The notes: generated by a model from the letters alone, not told the origin. 64,000 nucleotides of DNA from Trichopria drosophilae (GCA_030407085.1 CM059585.1:13881001-13945000), one strand, 5' to 3'; positions 34,661 through 47,749 are shown, counted from the first letter of the stretch. A program made the numbers and translations.

Positions 34661-35109
34661 TTAAGATACTATTATTCCTTCCAAAAAGACGTTAAATAAG
34701 CCTGAGTTTAAATACTTTTGCACCTTGCCAAGGTTTGATCTCAAATAAAATTTATATTTATAAGCACAAAAAAAATAGTTTTGATGTCATCGAATAAATA
34801 ATAACACTGCTACATTTATAAAAATGAAATTGTCATTCCAAACACTTTTCTTCACTACATCAGTAAACATAAAACTCGTTACCCACATGAGAAATAATTC
34901 GTTCCCACGTGTAAAATATTAAACACTGTCTGCCTATACCTGTTACGTTTATTCATTGTTATGCCTACATTGTTCTACCAATATCTGTATGCATTTTTCG
35001 CAAATTCCAATAATTTATCTCAATTTTCACTTAGACATGACTGGACACGAAAGACCTCTATATTTTCTGATTTACACGACTTTAACCTAAGATTATAGTA
35101 ATTTCGACA
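34661..35109. other. AT-rich non-coding DNA
   Basis: No gene seen. Part may be the 5' flank of the decayed LINE. Confidence 0.4.
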
Positions 35110-35410
35110 ACCATTTTGCAGCACGTCAGTCCCGGGGAAATTGGCGCCCCACCTGCCGCGATGACAACTCGCGGTTTAGCTTGGCACGGATCATTGTCGC
35201 TTGCGGCATTTAGTCGCAGACAGTGAAAAGGCAAATCTGTCATGCCTTAGTTGTCTGATGTAAAATTCGAAATTCGTATGTTAGCGAGCACGGCGATTGG
35301 CCGGTCTCGGTCGTTATACTTATCGCTGGTAAGACTAAAGGTGACGGTGTACATGACAGGCAACAAATCGGTGCGACAACAATATCCCAGGAACACGGCG
35401 TGAGAAATCA
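35110..35410. other. GC-richer island, candidate conserved non-coding block
   Basis: Balanced-composition, CpG-containing sequence set in AT-rich DNA, without coding frames or repeat structure. Its contrast with the flanks suggests constraint. No function is inferred. Confidence 0.35.
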
Positions 35411-35867
35411 GTTTTTGAAAGAACATTGCACTACCTGTTTCCAATTTCCGAGAGTTTTAGGAAAGTTATTTTGTATTCGTTGTTTGACGTACATTTTGAA
35501 ATTTGCGGGTAACATTTCGTTCATATTTGTAACATTTCGTTCATTATACTTACTTATCATATTTTTTAGTACTTTTTCGATCTATCATTCATATTCAACA
35601 TAATACAATTTCGAAAATTAAAACAAAATGTACTTTCTGAAAATTTTAAATAAAAATTCATTAAATGCAAAGTAACATAAATTTTGTTAGATATTCCTGT
35701 TTGGTAATGGTATAAATTCTTAAAAGTTTTTAAGCTTGCTATTTCACAATCGGTCGGACATTTTTCAATATCTACAGTTATTTTTTTCAAAATGGCGCCC
35801 AGAATGCGAAACAAAAACAAAAAAAATTATATTCTTATATTAAATCTAATATTACTTTTATTTTGTC
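35411..35867. other. AT-rich non-coding DNA
   Basis: Open frames at 35400-35820 on both strands have no family resemblance. Toward 35790 it grades into AAAATGGCGCC-type sequence ahead of the minisatellite. Confidence 0.4.
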
Positions 35868-36727
35868 GGTTTCAAAATGAGTATCTTACAGTGGTGGTAT
35901 AAAATAGGAGTTTCAGAATGGTTGTTTTAAAATGGCGATTTCAAAATGATGCTCAAATGGTTGTTTCAAAATGGCGGTTTCAAAATGATATTTTCAAATT
36001 GGTGATTTTAAAATGTCGGTTTCAAAATGATGATTTCAAAATGCTGATTTTACAATGGTGGTTTAAAATGGGAGTTTCAGAATGGTTGTTTTAAAATGGC
36101 GGTTTCAAAATGATGCTCAAAATGGTCGTTTCAAAATTGCGGCTTCAAAATGATGATTTTACAATGGCTGTTTAAAATGGGAGTTGCAGAATTGATGTTT
36201 TAAAATGGCGGTTTCAAAATGATGCTCAAAATGGTGATTTTAAAACGTCGGTTTCAAAATAATGATTTTACCATGGTTGTTTAAAATGGTAGTTTCAGAA
36301 TGATTGTTTTAAAATAGCGGTTTCAAAATGATGCTCAAAATGGTCGTTTAAAATTGCGGCTTAAAAATTATGATTTTACAATGGTTGTTTAAAATGGGAG
36401 TTTCAGAATTGATGTTTTAAAATGACGGTTTCAAAATGATGCTCAAAATGGTTGTTTCAAAATGGCGGATTCCAAAATGATGCCTTCAAATGGTTATTTT
36501 AAAATGTCGATTTCAAAATGAGTATCTTACAATGGTGGTTTAAAATAGGAGTTTCAGAATGGTTGTTTTAAAATGGCGATTTCGAAATGATGCTCAGATG
36601 GTTGTTTCAAAATGGCGGTTTCAAAATGATATTTTCAAATTGGTGATTTTAAAATGACGGTTTCAAAATGATGATTTTACAATGGTGGTTTAAAATGAGA
36701 GTTTCAGAATGGTTGTTTCAAAATGGC
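35868..36727. repeat. Minisatellite of ~15-bp TTTCAAAATGGYG words, 641-bp super-repeat
   Basis: The word KTTTCAAAATGRYG repeats almost without interruption for about 860 bp. Variants include GATGCTCAAAATGG, GATTTTACAATGG, GGGAGTTTCAGAATGG and TTGTTTTAAAATGGC. A long variant string starting GAGTATCTTACARTGGTGG at 35880 reappears at 36521, 641 bp later, with few changes over more than 130 bp, so a larger block has been duplicated. The unit shares AAAATGGCGG with the foldback family in this window. Confidence 0.85.
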
Positions 36728-37854
36728 GTAATTTTCATGAAAAGGTTCTATTTCCAGTTACCACGTCATTGTAACTGAATATTAATATTTTATTATACTG
36801 CTTAAAACACGTCAATTTTTGAGATTCCTGATTATGAATTGATTGACAGATTGTTAAAGACAAATACAATATGGCGATCAACAAAATGTAAACCTGCTCT
36901 TGAATTCTTAGGGTAACTAGTGTTACGCAGTTTAAGGCACTGCAATGTTTTGTTTCTGATTATGTACCTAATCGAAGCAATACAAAATCAAATTTTACGT
37001 AATATATGTAATAGTACACATACAACAGTATTTTACGATTAAAAAACTGCAAAATTTTTCTAAGATGAAATTTTCGGTAATAATAAAGAAATTAATGTGT
37101 CGATTAAAAGTCGGCGTTTTTCAAACAATCGAAATGAAAGGCAATGTATATAAAGAGGACGGATGAAAAAAAGTTCTATGCACGCTAGCCATTTTTCATG
37201 GAAGACTTTGAAGAGCCGTCTACTAAATACAAAAGGGATCGATACAGTCAGATTGCCAGGGGAGGCGTCGGATTATTACCTCACATGCTATACCCTCCGA
37301 AAACGATGTCTATAAAGCAATAGGTGAGCAGGTACTGTAATAACAGGACTCTATATAAACACTGTAATTGCTTTCATAATCTTTTATATGGAACTACCAA
37401 TTTCTTCAATTTTAAAATGAATTTTCTCTGCATTTTCCAATCTCTTTTTTAACTCGTATATGATTATTTTTATTTACTTCGCTAATATTTAATTATTTTA
37501 TAGTAGATTTTTTTTTAACTACAAGTGTAACAAACTAAAAGTATTTGTAGATTATTATCGAAATCGCTGTACTTAATTACTGTACTAACAAAATCTTTAG
37601 TAAATTACTTTTTAACTATTTAAATTTAATTTAAACATGGATTTCTTTGACTTTTCACTATTTACATTCTTGTTAACATATTCAGATTACTTTTGTGACG
37701 AAAGAACATATAAAAATGGTAATGAACACCTAATTTTTATTGTTTATGTTACATAAATAAACAAATATAAAAATATCACGTTTTTTCGAAAAAATTCACT
37801 ATTTGCCACGTTTTTAAAGGCAATTACTCGAAATTTATTATGGCAATGTTTCTG
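36728..37854. other. Unassigned DNA
   Basis: No gene. A more balanced stretch at 37180-37340 has no recognisable content. Confidence 0.4.
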
Positions 37855-38035
37855 TGGTCGCCGACCACACTAGATTTACCGCATTTAAAATGGAGAATTC
37901 AATATGGGAGACAAACATTTTAGAAATTCCTCCATTGGCACAAGATTTGTTACTTGGAGGTTTGGGATTACTAATACGATGATAGACTTGTAAAATTCAA
38001 TATGGCGGATCCATTATGGCGTTCATAAACATTTG
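37855..38035. repeat. AAAATGGCGGATCC-family fragments
   Basis: GTGGTCGCCGACCACACTAG and AAAATGGAGAATTCAATATG (37857-37905) are followed by ACTTGGAGGTTTGGGATTAC and AATATGGCGGATCCATTATG (37953-38020). These are two diverged direct units about 100 bp apart. Confidence 0.6.
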
Positions 38036-38961
38036 AAAAAATAATAGATTTGGTAAAAGTACATGTCCGGGTACTTTCCAGGTCAATAATTATGAATATG
38101 ATATCAGATTTATTACACTATAATGTCATTCTAAAAAATATTTCAGTAGTTTTTTTTTGTGCTTAACACCATATCGGCTTGTTGGAATCAATTCCATATC
38201 TCGCAACCAGTCTTTTTTTCCATTATGTATGGTGTATATACACTGTACTAATGTAGCGAGTGCTCAACACTCGAAATCGTCTGCCCATTTGACCGATACC
38301 ATACTTCACTTGTGAGAAACAGGATATAAAGCGTGCTGTAGCCGTATTTCCAAGTTCGTCCTTCATTTACGACATTACCACACGAAAAACGAAAAAATGC
38401 ATATAACCTTTTTTGTAGAAAATTTGATACTCTATCTTTTTTGTTTAAAACATTTTTTCATCCGGTTTGTATGTTTGAAAATAAATGTGAAAAACCGGAA
38501 AAACGTGTTTGTTTTTCAGTTTTGACCTTGAAAATGACCTTGTCGCCAATTTTCATGGTCATATTTGTAATCGGCGCATACAAAATCCTAATAGAAAGTA
38601 CATAAAAAAATGTGGTTAGAGCTCATCACATCCAAGTTCTGTGATTGATACTGAGAAAAAGAAAATGTTTAAATAATGTTTAGCACAATTTTGTCATTGT
38701 TATGGCCGTTTTACATGAATGGCAGCCATTTATGCAATCGTCTATAATTCGTTTAATAATAATACATAAAGTTCATAATAAAGTTAATAGTTATTATTTA
38801 AGATAGTCGCTAACCTACTTTTACTAACTATGTCGACCATAACAATTTGCACCAAAACTATGTAGAGGTACTATTAATTTAAATATGACCTAGTAGTTAT
38901 TATTCCACCATAAGTAGTTACTATAGACAATACTAATACGGCCATTTCTGGTAGTACAATT
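38036..38961. other. Unassigned DNA with TGACCTTG words
   Basis: At 38520-38560, GACCTTGAAAATGACCTTG is followed by a diverged inverted partner (ATGGTCAT). Similar words occur at 58548-58830. No gene. Confidence 0.4.
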
Positions 38962-38965
38962 TTAA

Positions 38966-39446
38966 CCCCTTGACTGCCGATGACGATCTTCGTCATTTCG
39001 AACTTTTCCTAGACTGCCGGAAAAAATTCAAATCTACGTCATGGTAAATTAAACTAATAAATTCTCGAATTTATGTAAATTAAAATCAAATCCATTTCTA
39101 GACATTCTAAGGTGTGCTGAATACGAGGATGTTGTCCATTTTCGTAATTGATGTGTCAAAAAAATGTACTTCTACGAAGGTAGTTTTCACGATTTTTTTC
39201 AACATCTTCGTCATAAATTATGACATGTGTTCAATCAATTTATGCATAAAAAGTTTATAACACCGCTTGAAACTTGTTACTCAAAGGTTTTTGGGGTTGT
39301 TGTTTACAAATATAAAGTCAGATTTTGGAAATTCAAAATGGCCGATCAAATATGGCGGGCACTTTTTTGTTTCAACTATTTCCATTTTGGAATTTTCATA
39401 ATCTGACCGCAGATTTATAATCAGTCGAAAAAACCCCTAGCAACAA
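38966..39446. mobile_element. piggyBac-like MITE remnant with foldback core
   Basis: TTAA at 38962-38965 precedes CCCCTTGACTGCC, then ATGACGATCTTCGTCAT, a subterminal palindrome in the same place as in the 8036 element. The foldback core (39273-39446) has arms CTTGTTACTCAAAGG...AAAATGGCCGATC and the inverted CCATTTTGG...CCCCTAGCAACAAG. The right TTAA terminus is not recognised. Confidence 0.55.
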
Positions 39447-42368
39447 GATTGAAGTGATTATTTTCGATATTTAAATATTAGTCCGCCATTTATTAGAAAG
39501 TTAATAATTTGTAATGTATAATACCTTAGGTTAATATATACAAATAGTGTACAATAATTACTCTCTTTTTCTAATTTACATTAATAAAAATAGAGAGCTA
39601 TAACGAGAAAAAGTTATTTCTAAAATAATTTCTAAATTAGAATTCGTTGAGACGTATCGGTAAAAAAAAGGTTACGATTTCAATTAATGTCTAGTTATAA
39701 AAAGACTAATACACTCATTTGTCAAATTCAAGATTCTTGTAATTTAATAATCTTTACAAAAATTATATGAAAACTATAGGATTATTAGAGTTTTACTAAG
39801 GAATTAATACTCTTTTACGTTACTTAGTTAATCATTGACTACTTATTAACAGTGAGCCACTTTTCATTTTACATTATTACTTTCAGAATAATTAAATTTT
39901 AATTTATTTTGAGGGAATGTTCATTAAACTCTAAAATTGACTTTGCAATTAACGTTTTTTATATAATTTTTATAAGTTAAATTTTGTATTAATTTTTAAT
40001 TCAAATATTGCAGGCGACTAAGTACGGTAACGACAATTTTTTAATTTGCGGCGTTCAGGTTAATCCCTGGGTTAAGCATAACTGGATTTTTCGAGTATTT
40101 AAAAGAGCGCCGTAATTAAGTCACACTCGCTCTTTGTAATGATCTAATAAGAGAAAACAAAGTGCTGGGGTGTTTTAGAGTGCTTTCAAAATGAGTAATT
40201 AAATACACCTTTGTCATAATTTCTTTAAATATTTTATATTGCTATTTTTATTTAATTTATTTATTGGATTATTAATAATAACCAATTTGTTCTACGTATC
40301 TGTGACAATCATCATTTTAGATGTTTACCTCGCGAAGATTGTTGATTAAATTAAATTTAATTTCAAAAACTGAATCATGATTTTTCGATTTCAAAATAAA
40401 AGAAAACATTTACTTCACCGGAAAAAGAAGTTTAGATTAAATGAGAAAGTAAACGTTCAGGTGTCTTTCCGTGAAATAGAATTACATTTCAAGAAAGAAG
40501 ACAAAATGTTGATTATCTATGTTCAAAAGTAGAAATTCAGGAGAAACTCGAAATTACTCAAATCTGGAAGGAGAATGTAGTATGTCTAATAATTTTTAGA
40601 GGTTTCTGAATACGAATAATGGATCAAATTTGAAAAATTCAGAATGTGGTAGATGTCTCATCGCAAATGTAATGCAATTTTTTGTGCAAAATTTTATGTT
40701 AATTTCTTGTTTATTTATACAATTTTTGTTCTGTGAATATTTTCAAAAATATTTCTGAAAATAACCCATGAAAATCAACGTCAAAAGTTTCTTTCAAAAT
40801 GCTGGCATTAATATGAACGATGCAAAAATGCATTAAAATAGTTTATTAGGTTATGTGTTTTAACTGCTGAAATGATATCAACAATTTTTTTTTCATTTTT
40901 TGCGTGTGACAAAATAAACTTTGTTAAAAAATGATTGGACCCCTCTCTTTTTACTCCTTAAACCCTTCTAAAAAACGGTACAATGTTGGTTGGTGTGCCA
41001 TCAAAAGGAAAAATTAATTTTTGTTACGTTAAATATTAAAAATTTGAGAGAATTCTTTATATGTAGATATTCATTATTCACACGAATATTCAAGTCACGT
41101 ACGCATATACACCCATATAAAAGTAACGTATATATGTTTGTATTAGTATCTATGTATGTAGGTATGGATATGTATCTTGTGCCTCCCCTTAATAATCGTA
41201 CATTCGATTTTATGAGAAATTATATTGAAAATATTCTGACTGATCGACATATATTGTATTATGATATCACGTTTTGCATATTTGTAAATATATAAATTGG
41301 TATTCACAGTAAATATTGAATAGTGATGAAATTGAAAAGGGTCGAGATGGGGATGGATGCCACGGCAACAGGTGAAGCTATATTCGACCGTCGTTGAATC
41401 AGTATATATTTGATAAATCTGTGACGTACGTTAAATATGTAAACCTTCAAATTGGCCAGTAAATTAATAAGCAAGCAAATTGATTTATAACCACATAACT
41501 TTTTGAAACCAAGCAATTGTCTACGTGAAAGGACATAGGACAAAGTACATAGAAAGTATCGATTTCTGAAATTGATACGACCTTGTCTTTACAGAGTGCA
41601 ATTTGCGCGTTTATGGTATTAACGTCGCGATTAAGGAAGTAATTTGGTTACCGATATTTCCTACGAACGATCCCACGACCTCAGAAAGTTTCTGCACGCA
41701 CGAACGATTTCTCCTAACCATATTCGTCAAAATTCCAAATGACCAGTTGCAATTGTACTGTCCTTTCCCCAGGCTATGAAAACCATGGCATTGCAACCGT
41801 CCAGTAGGTAGTGTTTGTCTTTGCAATCACTAGACTTCCGAATACACGGGATTCTTAACGCCCAAAGGTATTACACTGATCTCCAACGTCTAATTTTCGG
41901 AGAAATTCCGATCCCATTTTCTGATTTTCTCATGACAAATGTAGGGAAACGATATTTAACATCAATTTAATTTTTCATAATCCCCCACCCTAAGAACACA
42001 TCTAATTTCGAGCAAGTGCTTTGAAACCTGATACCATTTGTCGGTAACTGGCTTGAAGGAAGTAATGCTAGGAGGTTTACTCTGAATGAAATGGACTTTT
42101 TAGATTGCTATGTTGAAATGTCGGATAATCATTAACACATGAGTACATGCAGCCGTTGTATCGTAGCTATGCAAACTCATTGAGCGACTGTAAATACACG
42201 GAGATTGAAACTCAATTTCAACGCTGAAATCCAATTAAAGGATTTCAAGTTTGTATGTTTGGAAAGTACTAAATAATGAAATCTGACTATACTAATAAAA
42301 AACACTGAAGTTCGCAAGAGAAACAAACAAGATAAAGATTATCGCATTACAGTTCTAGAGGCCATGAG
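39447..42368. other. AT-rich non-coding DNA
   Basis: No gene supported. A decayed AAAATGGCGG-family arm lies at 40590-40655. A more balanced patch at 41580-41850 has no recognisable content. Open frames at 40990-41295 and 41304-41826 show no family resemblance. Confidence 0.45.
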
Positions 42369-42372
42369 TTAA

Positions 42373-42640
42373 CCCTTTTTCAGGCAGTAGGTAAATATTC
42401 ACAAACGGTATATCATATTCAATTTTTGAGGTTGATCTGACATCAGGTTTTCAAAATTAATGGCGGATCCAATATGGCTAATCCAAAATTAGAAACTTAA
42501 ACGAATTTTCATAAAAAGCGCTACTTGGGGATTTTACAGGGGTCTCTGAATACGTATATGGTATCTGATTTCCAAGATTCAAAATGTCGGATCCAATATC
42601 GTAATAAGTCTTGGAAAGGTTCAGCTGGACTTTAAATTAT
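42373..42640. mobile_element. piggyBac-like MITE remnant
   Basis: TTAA at 42369-42372 then CCCTTTTTCAGGCAG, similar to the 8036 and 38966 termini. Two family arms follow in direct order: AATGGCGGATCCAATATGGC (about 42460) and CAAAATGTCGGATCCAATAT (about 42580). The right end is not identified. Confidence 0.5.
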
Positions 42641-43059
42641 TTTGTTGTTAGAAATTCCATTTTCCAGAATACGCTCATAGTGATAACATAATAACGGTAT
42701 AGTTTGCTGACAATCTTTATAGATATGATGGCTAGCTACAGAGTCAAAAAGGAGCTGATTTTATTTACTCACTATTTTTGAGAATTGAAGGAAAGAGGAT
42801 TTGATGAATCCACCACTGCTGAAGTGAACAGAATAACCACTCACATCGTGGAAGAATGAATGATGAAGGTAGAATTTGAAGCTTAACAAACCCATTGTCA
42901 TCTATATTTTATCCCTTGCAAACAAATGGACCAAATAAGAACCCGATTCTAAAATTGAACTTCAAGGATTGATTATTATTTTTATTGTTAGGAATCAACT
43001 AGGTTTAGGTGTTCAAAAAATAAACAATTTCAAGACCAAGTTGAACATTTTGCAAAATC
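42641..43059. other. Unassigned DNA
   Basis: Mixed composition, no recognisable gene. Confidence 0.4.
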
Positions 43060-43490
43060 TCCAGTCAGCCATTAGTAGTCAAGGCACGAATGGCCTCATC
43101 TTCGACGAATTATTCAAGTTTGTGCAGGACATATCGAGATTCAGTTTGTGTCCGTCCGCATCGAAACCGGGCAGATACGTCGCAGTCACGTAGGACGTGT
43201 TCTGATGACCGTCCCGAAGGATCTGGCTCCTGCCAATCTGCGTTTCAGGATTTTCTAACCCTTCGAAGTGTCTGAACGTCGCATCTTGTCTTTTGCCAAC
43301 GCGTTTCCGCCTTCGAAATCTTCAAACATCGTGCCGACCAGGGGCATTCGTGGGGATTCCAAGCCCGAGTCACGTTCCCAGCTCGGCACGCGAGTTGCGT
43401 GCACGTACCTATTCGTATGTGTGGACAGCCATTCGCGATCCGTTCGTTTAACAGCGCAAAGAAAGGAATCGATTTGAAAGCTAGACATGC
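43060..43490. other. GC-rich island, candidate conserved non-coding block
   Basis: CpG-containing balanced DNA contrasting with its flanks. Open frames on both strands (43090-43488) overlap each other and match no known family. No good donor/acceptor pair bounds a single frame, so it is not called as an exon. A regulatory role is inference. Confidence 0.35.
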
Positions 43491-43555
43491 CGACGCTTCG
43501 TGTTAGCGTATGATTGTATTTTGCACTCCAATTAAGATTTTTCGAACCAATGCGT

Positions 43556-43861
43556 TACCCGAGTAGAAATGGCCCGATTTGACCCCAATAGAAACCAGGC
43601 CCGAGCCGGGATACGGCCTGGTTAACCTAATTAAAAATTCGATTAGGGTTCTGGCTGGACTCCAGCCGCGCTAGTCCGATCCCTTCGAATTCTGAATACA
43701 ACGACGGTAACTTGGTCGGGATCCGATCATAGCCCGGTCAGTAGCTCAAATCTGACCGGGCTGAAGTCGGGTAAGCGTGACAAGCCCGGCCAAATCCTGG
43801 AGACAACCAGGGTAACTCGAATTGATTCCGTTCAGAGCCCGGTTGCAATTTCTACTAGGTA
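43556..43861. mobile_element. TIR element built of GCCCGG words, GTAGAAAT terminus
   Basis: The termini are TACCCGAGTAGAAAT and, inverted, TACCTAGTAGAAATT. The interior is non-coding and reiterates GCCCGG/CCGGGC in both orientations, for example GCCCGGTCAG against CTGACCGGGC (about 43733-43770). It looks like a fold-upon-fold MITE. The same terminus occurs at 63221 with a different iterated word. Confidence 0.7.
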
Positions 43862-45016
43862 TGCTCTATTGTTCCTCGGCAGAAATTGATCCCTCGCAAA
43901 TGAACTCTGTTTTGAATAGGTAAAATTACCCAGTTTCGAATTACCATCGCAATCCTTTACCGATTCTCAAGTGAAATACGATAAATGATCCATAATTTAG
44001 TGAACCGCAAAACAGTTCTTTTGAGAAATAGAAGGCAACTTAAGGTCTCCTTCCTGTGGAAAGTAGGTAGGAAAGTAAGAGCTTTCTGATAATTTTGATT
44101 TCGCCATCTTGATCTCTTGCTTTGGCCATAGTTCTCCTGTTTCCCACCCCATCCCGACACTACCTCGATGGTCACCTACAGCTCTTCTTCCTAACCTTCG
44201 AGAAGTTCAAACACCTGCTGGTGTTTACTTAGGACGACGGTCTCTCTTTCTTCCTCTTTCTTAGTTACCATTGTCCTGTTCGTCTTACAATTTTCTTGGT
44301 GTGCCTCTGAGAAAAAAAAACAAGCAAGACCGGAAATTAACTTGACACAAATAGTGTGAAAGAAGTTTTATGATGTTTAAAGGGTTATTAATTTTCTGGA
44401 AATGGAAGATGAATTGTGTTATTTAGACAAAATAATGATTTATACTTTTTAAGAGATTTTTTATTCTAGTTAGAGTAAAATTTGCGGACCACATTGAATA
44501 CACTCCAGTCATGTTAGTTATAGGTGCATGCCGCTTGAACATTATGTTCTGTCGAACCTATAAATGAGATGCTGGGAATAAATGCACGTTTTTTGGAATT
44601 ACTGTTAACATCAAACGTTATAAGAATTTTAAAATTGCTGGAGATTTGTGGAGAAAAAATAGGTCTCAAAATATTATTAGAGTTCGACAAACCTCACCAT
44701 CCTGTTATGGTTTAAGAAAAAGGTTAAGAAGATATCTGGATAATCGTTAATGCTTAGTCGAAAAGAGACAAAGAACATTTTGGGTGCAAAGAAAAATTTG
44801 TGACCAAAGAAGGTGATTCTGTTTGAGACTTTCTTATTAAATTTTTCTCCATATACAACAGTGTCAAAGGTCCTCTAAAGTAGCACCTGAATGTCCAAAG
44901 AATGCAACAAACATCAAGTTTCGAATTGAAGTTTAACAATTAAAATTCATCATCAGCTTCAGCTTAGTGGTGTATTATAGAATTGACTTTGTTACAGACG
45001 TCATAAAGAAAGAAAT
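43862..45016. other. Unassigned DNA
   Basis: No gene or element recognised. Confidence 0.4.
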
Positions 45017-45261
45017 AGTACAGTAGAGTCTCCGTATATTTACCCACTCGGTTCCCCGCCTTCCCCTTCCGTCACGTTATATTTACCAAAAGAAGGGGAG
45101 AGCCGCTTCTCCCACTTCCCTCAGTCGCGTTATGTTCGTGACGTCCCAGGAGGCCCTTCCTTTCCCCTCCCTTCCGATAAGTAAATATAAGGAGACGGGA
45201 AGCAGCAAATATCCTGGGACGTAAATATAGCGAGACGCAATTATATCGGGACTGTACTATA
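45017..45261 (+). mobile_element. TATATTTAC-rich TIR element, copy 2 (fullest ends)
   Basis: The left end TAGTACAGTAGAGTCTCC mirrors the right end (read inward TAGTACAGTCCCGATAT). Inside, CCGTATATTTACCCACTCGG, ACGTTATATTTACC, TAAGTAAATATAAGGAG and ACGTAAATATAGCGAG form nested inverted partners. It keeps the TTATGTTCGTGACGTC centre of copy 1. Confidence 0.75.
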
Positions 45262-45272
45262 CTTTGTTAGAG

Positions 45273-45300
45273 CAGAGAGAGAGAGAGAGAGAGAGGGGAG
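45273..45300. repeat. (AG)n microsatellite
   Basis: AG/CT dinucleotide run directly after the TIR element. Confidence 0.8.
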
Positions 45301-45329
45301 AGAGGAAAAGAGAAAGGGTAGAGAAAATA

Positions 45330-47665
45330 ACAAAGGTTTGAGGTTTAATAACGGAAATACGACATCAGCTTCCTTATAAAATAGAGATCTGATATTGCTG
45401 GATCCTAAAATAGGATGTGATAACAAAAATGTCGTCCACAAGTTGGAAAGGGGATGCCGTAATCGAGATTCTGTAAGAATGATCACTGTCAAAACTTGGC
45501 CAAAATTCTGTCATTCCTTGTCACTGTCGAATTGGAAATACAAAAAGTCCTGATCAACGCACCATATAAATTACTATTCCTCGTGGGTTTACTGATGCAG
45601 TGTGTATCTTGTATTGTTAGAGGTTCCCTACAATGGAATCTCAAATATTGTTTGATCACGTACAGAGGATGTAACAACAATTTAGTATCGGTTCGAGGTT
45701 TTGTAATGTCAGTTCATCATCAGTGCACATGACACCATTAAATTATTATATTCCTGATCAGGTATTAATTCAGATTCTCAAAGACATGTTCGAAGGTCTG
45801 TCAAGAATTGCGTCATTCACTGATGTTGTCATCGAAAATGACAGCATTAAACGATGGCAGATGGAATGTGTTGTTCGATAATAAACTTCATTAAATTCCT
45901 CATCATGAATTGATCGATATTCTTTCAGAGCGATCCCAATACAGACCTGTCCAGAATTTATTATTACACTCATCAAACATAAAATACTTAAATCATTGCA
46001 CCATAACATTTACGATTTATCTTGAGTTGACCGCTGCATTGTCGATCTGGCATTGTTAGGGGTTTTAGATAATAATATCTAAAATATTGTTAGATAAGGT
46101 AGCGGAAGCAAATTATATTTTGGCATGAGGTTTCATACTGACAATTATTTCTTAGTTGACTGGTGCGGTGTAAATCTGTCATTGTTCAAAGTTTTTGCAA
46201 AAAAATTTTTTAAGTAGGAAGGGAGAATATAAAAAAAATACTAGGTTAGGTTTTGACATTCGATACCCACAATTTATCATCAGGTCTCTGTTACAATATA
46301 GACCTAAGATTGGAGGTTCCCTAAAACAGGGTATCAAACATTGTTGGATTATAATGGGAGGATGTGACGAGGAACAAGTTTCGGTTTGACATTTAATCAG
46401 GATAGTTTACCAACTGTTTACTGGGGAAATATAGATTTGTGATTGTTACAGGGTTCCTGAAATATAATCCTAAACATTGGTAGAGCAGGGAAAAAAATGT
46501 AACGAAAAACAACGTTCAATTTGAAGCTTAATGATTGGCAATTTATATTAGTTTCCTTGGGAAATATAGTTCCGATATTGTTACACGTTCCCTAAATTGA
46601 GATTTGTAACATTGTTCGATCAGGAATGGTGAACTGATACGTTGTTAGCGCTAGATTTCTACAATAGGATCTGAATCATTGATACACCAGGAAATAGAGG
46701 TGTAACGAGTATGATGTTCCCGTTCGAGGTTTACTGATTGGTATAGTTTCGACCTGTTAAAGGTCCCTAAATTAGGATCTGTAACATATTTACACCAAAG
46801 CGAGAGATCATTGTCGCAGTAGGGATGTATCAAATATTAAGTTTGAGGCTTAATAATAATCTTTCACCACTTGTTTACAAACGCAACACAAATCTGACAT
46901 TATTAGACGAGCACCAAAATAGGATTTGAAACATTGTCACAGCAGGAAGTAGAGATGTAACACATATAAAGTTTTCATCTAAGACCTACAGATAATTTAT
47001 CATCAGTGTCATTGTGACATGCAGTTCTGACCACATTGTTAGAGATCCCATAAAATAGGATCTATAATATTGTTAAACCTGGTGGTCTAGTGCAATGTAA
47101 ATATAACATTGTTAAACGATCTCTAAAAAAGGATCTGAAACATCATCGCACCTTGAAATAGGGACGTAACAAATATCACATTTCCATTTAAGGCACCTAA
47201 TAATGACAGTTGATCATTGGTGTACTGGTGCTATATAGATCTGTGAATATTATAGGGTCCCTAAAATATAATCTCAAAGGTTGTTAGAGGAGGAAATTGT
47301 ATAGTGACAAGTGATCAGCAGTTTCCCGATTAAATATAGGCCCGATATTTAGAAGTCCCCTAAAATAGGAACAGGATGAGCGAAATTGTAGATTGTTAGA
47401 ACAGGAAGAGAGATTTTAACAAAGATCAATATTGGGTTTAAAGCTTGATAATGTGAATTAATCACCTGCATACTGGTGCATTTTAGATGTGACATTGTCC
47501 CCCATAATAGGATCACAAATATTGTTGGACTAGAATGAATGGAAATAACAAGGGACCAGATTTGGTTTCCGGATGACAAGTCCTCATCAATCTCCTGGTA
47601 CAAATGTAGATCCGAACACTTGGATCCTGAAATAGGAGACCATTAAAATGTCATCCATAAATTGG
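45330..47665. repeat. Long diverged tandem array, ~90-150-bp monomers
   Basis: The marker TCCCTAAAATAGGATCT followed by RAAACATTGTT recurs at about 45409, 45630, 46070, 46320, 46450, 46575, 46665, 46768, 46910, 47045, 47130, 47255, 47360, 47500 and 47625. Between markers are recurring CAGGAAGAGAGATGTAACAA, AGTTTGAGGTTTAATAATG and GTGCAATATAGATCTGACATTGTTA-like words. Monomers vary in length and are strongly diverged. Short open frames within it are incidental. Confidence 0.8.
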
Positions 47666-47749
47666 AAATAAGAATGATCGCCACGAACATCTGCCCAGAA
47701 TTATGCCCAATCAATCCACTGTAAATCATGACTCACCTGACCTCTTATA

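Noticed and set aside
43090..43488. Overlapping frames as a coding exon
   Set aside because: Three frames on both strands are equally open, none resembles a protein, and splice sites do not bracket one of them convincingly.
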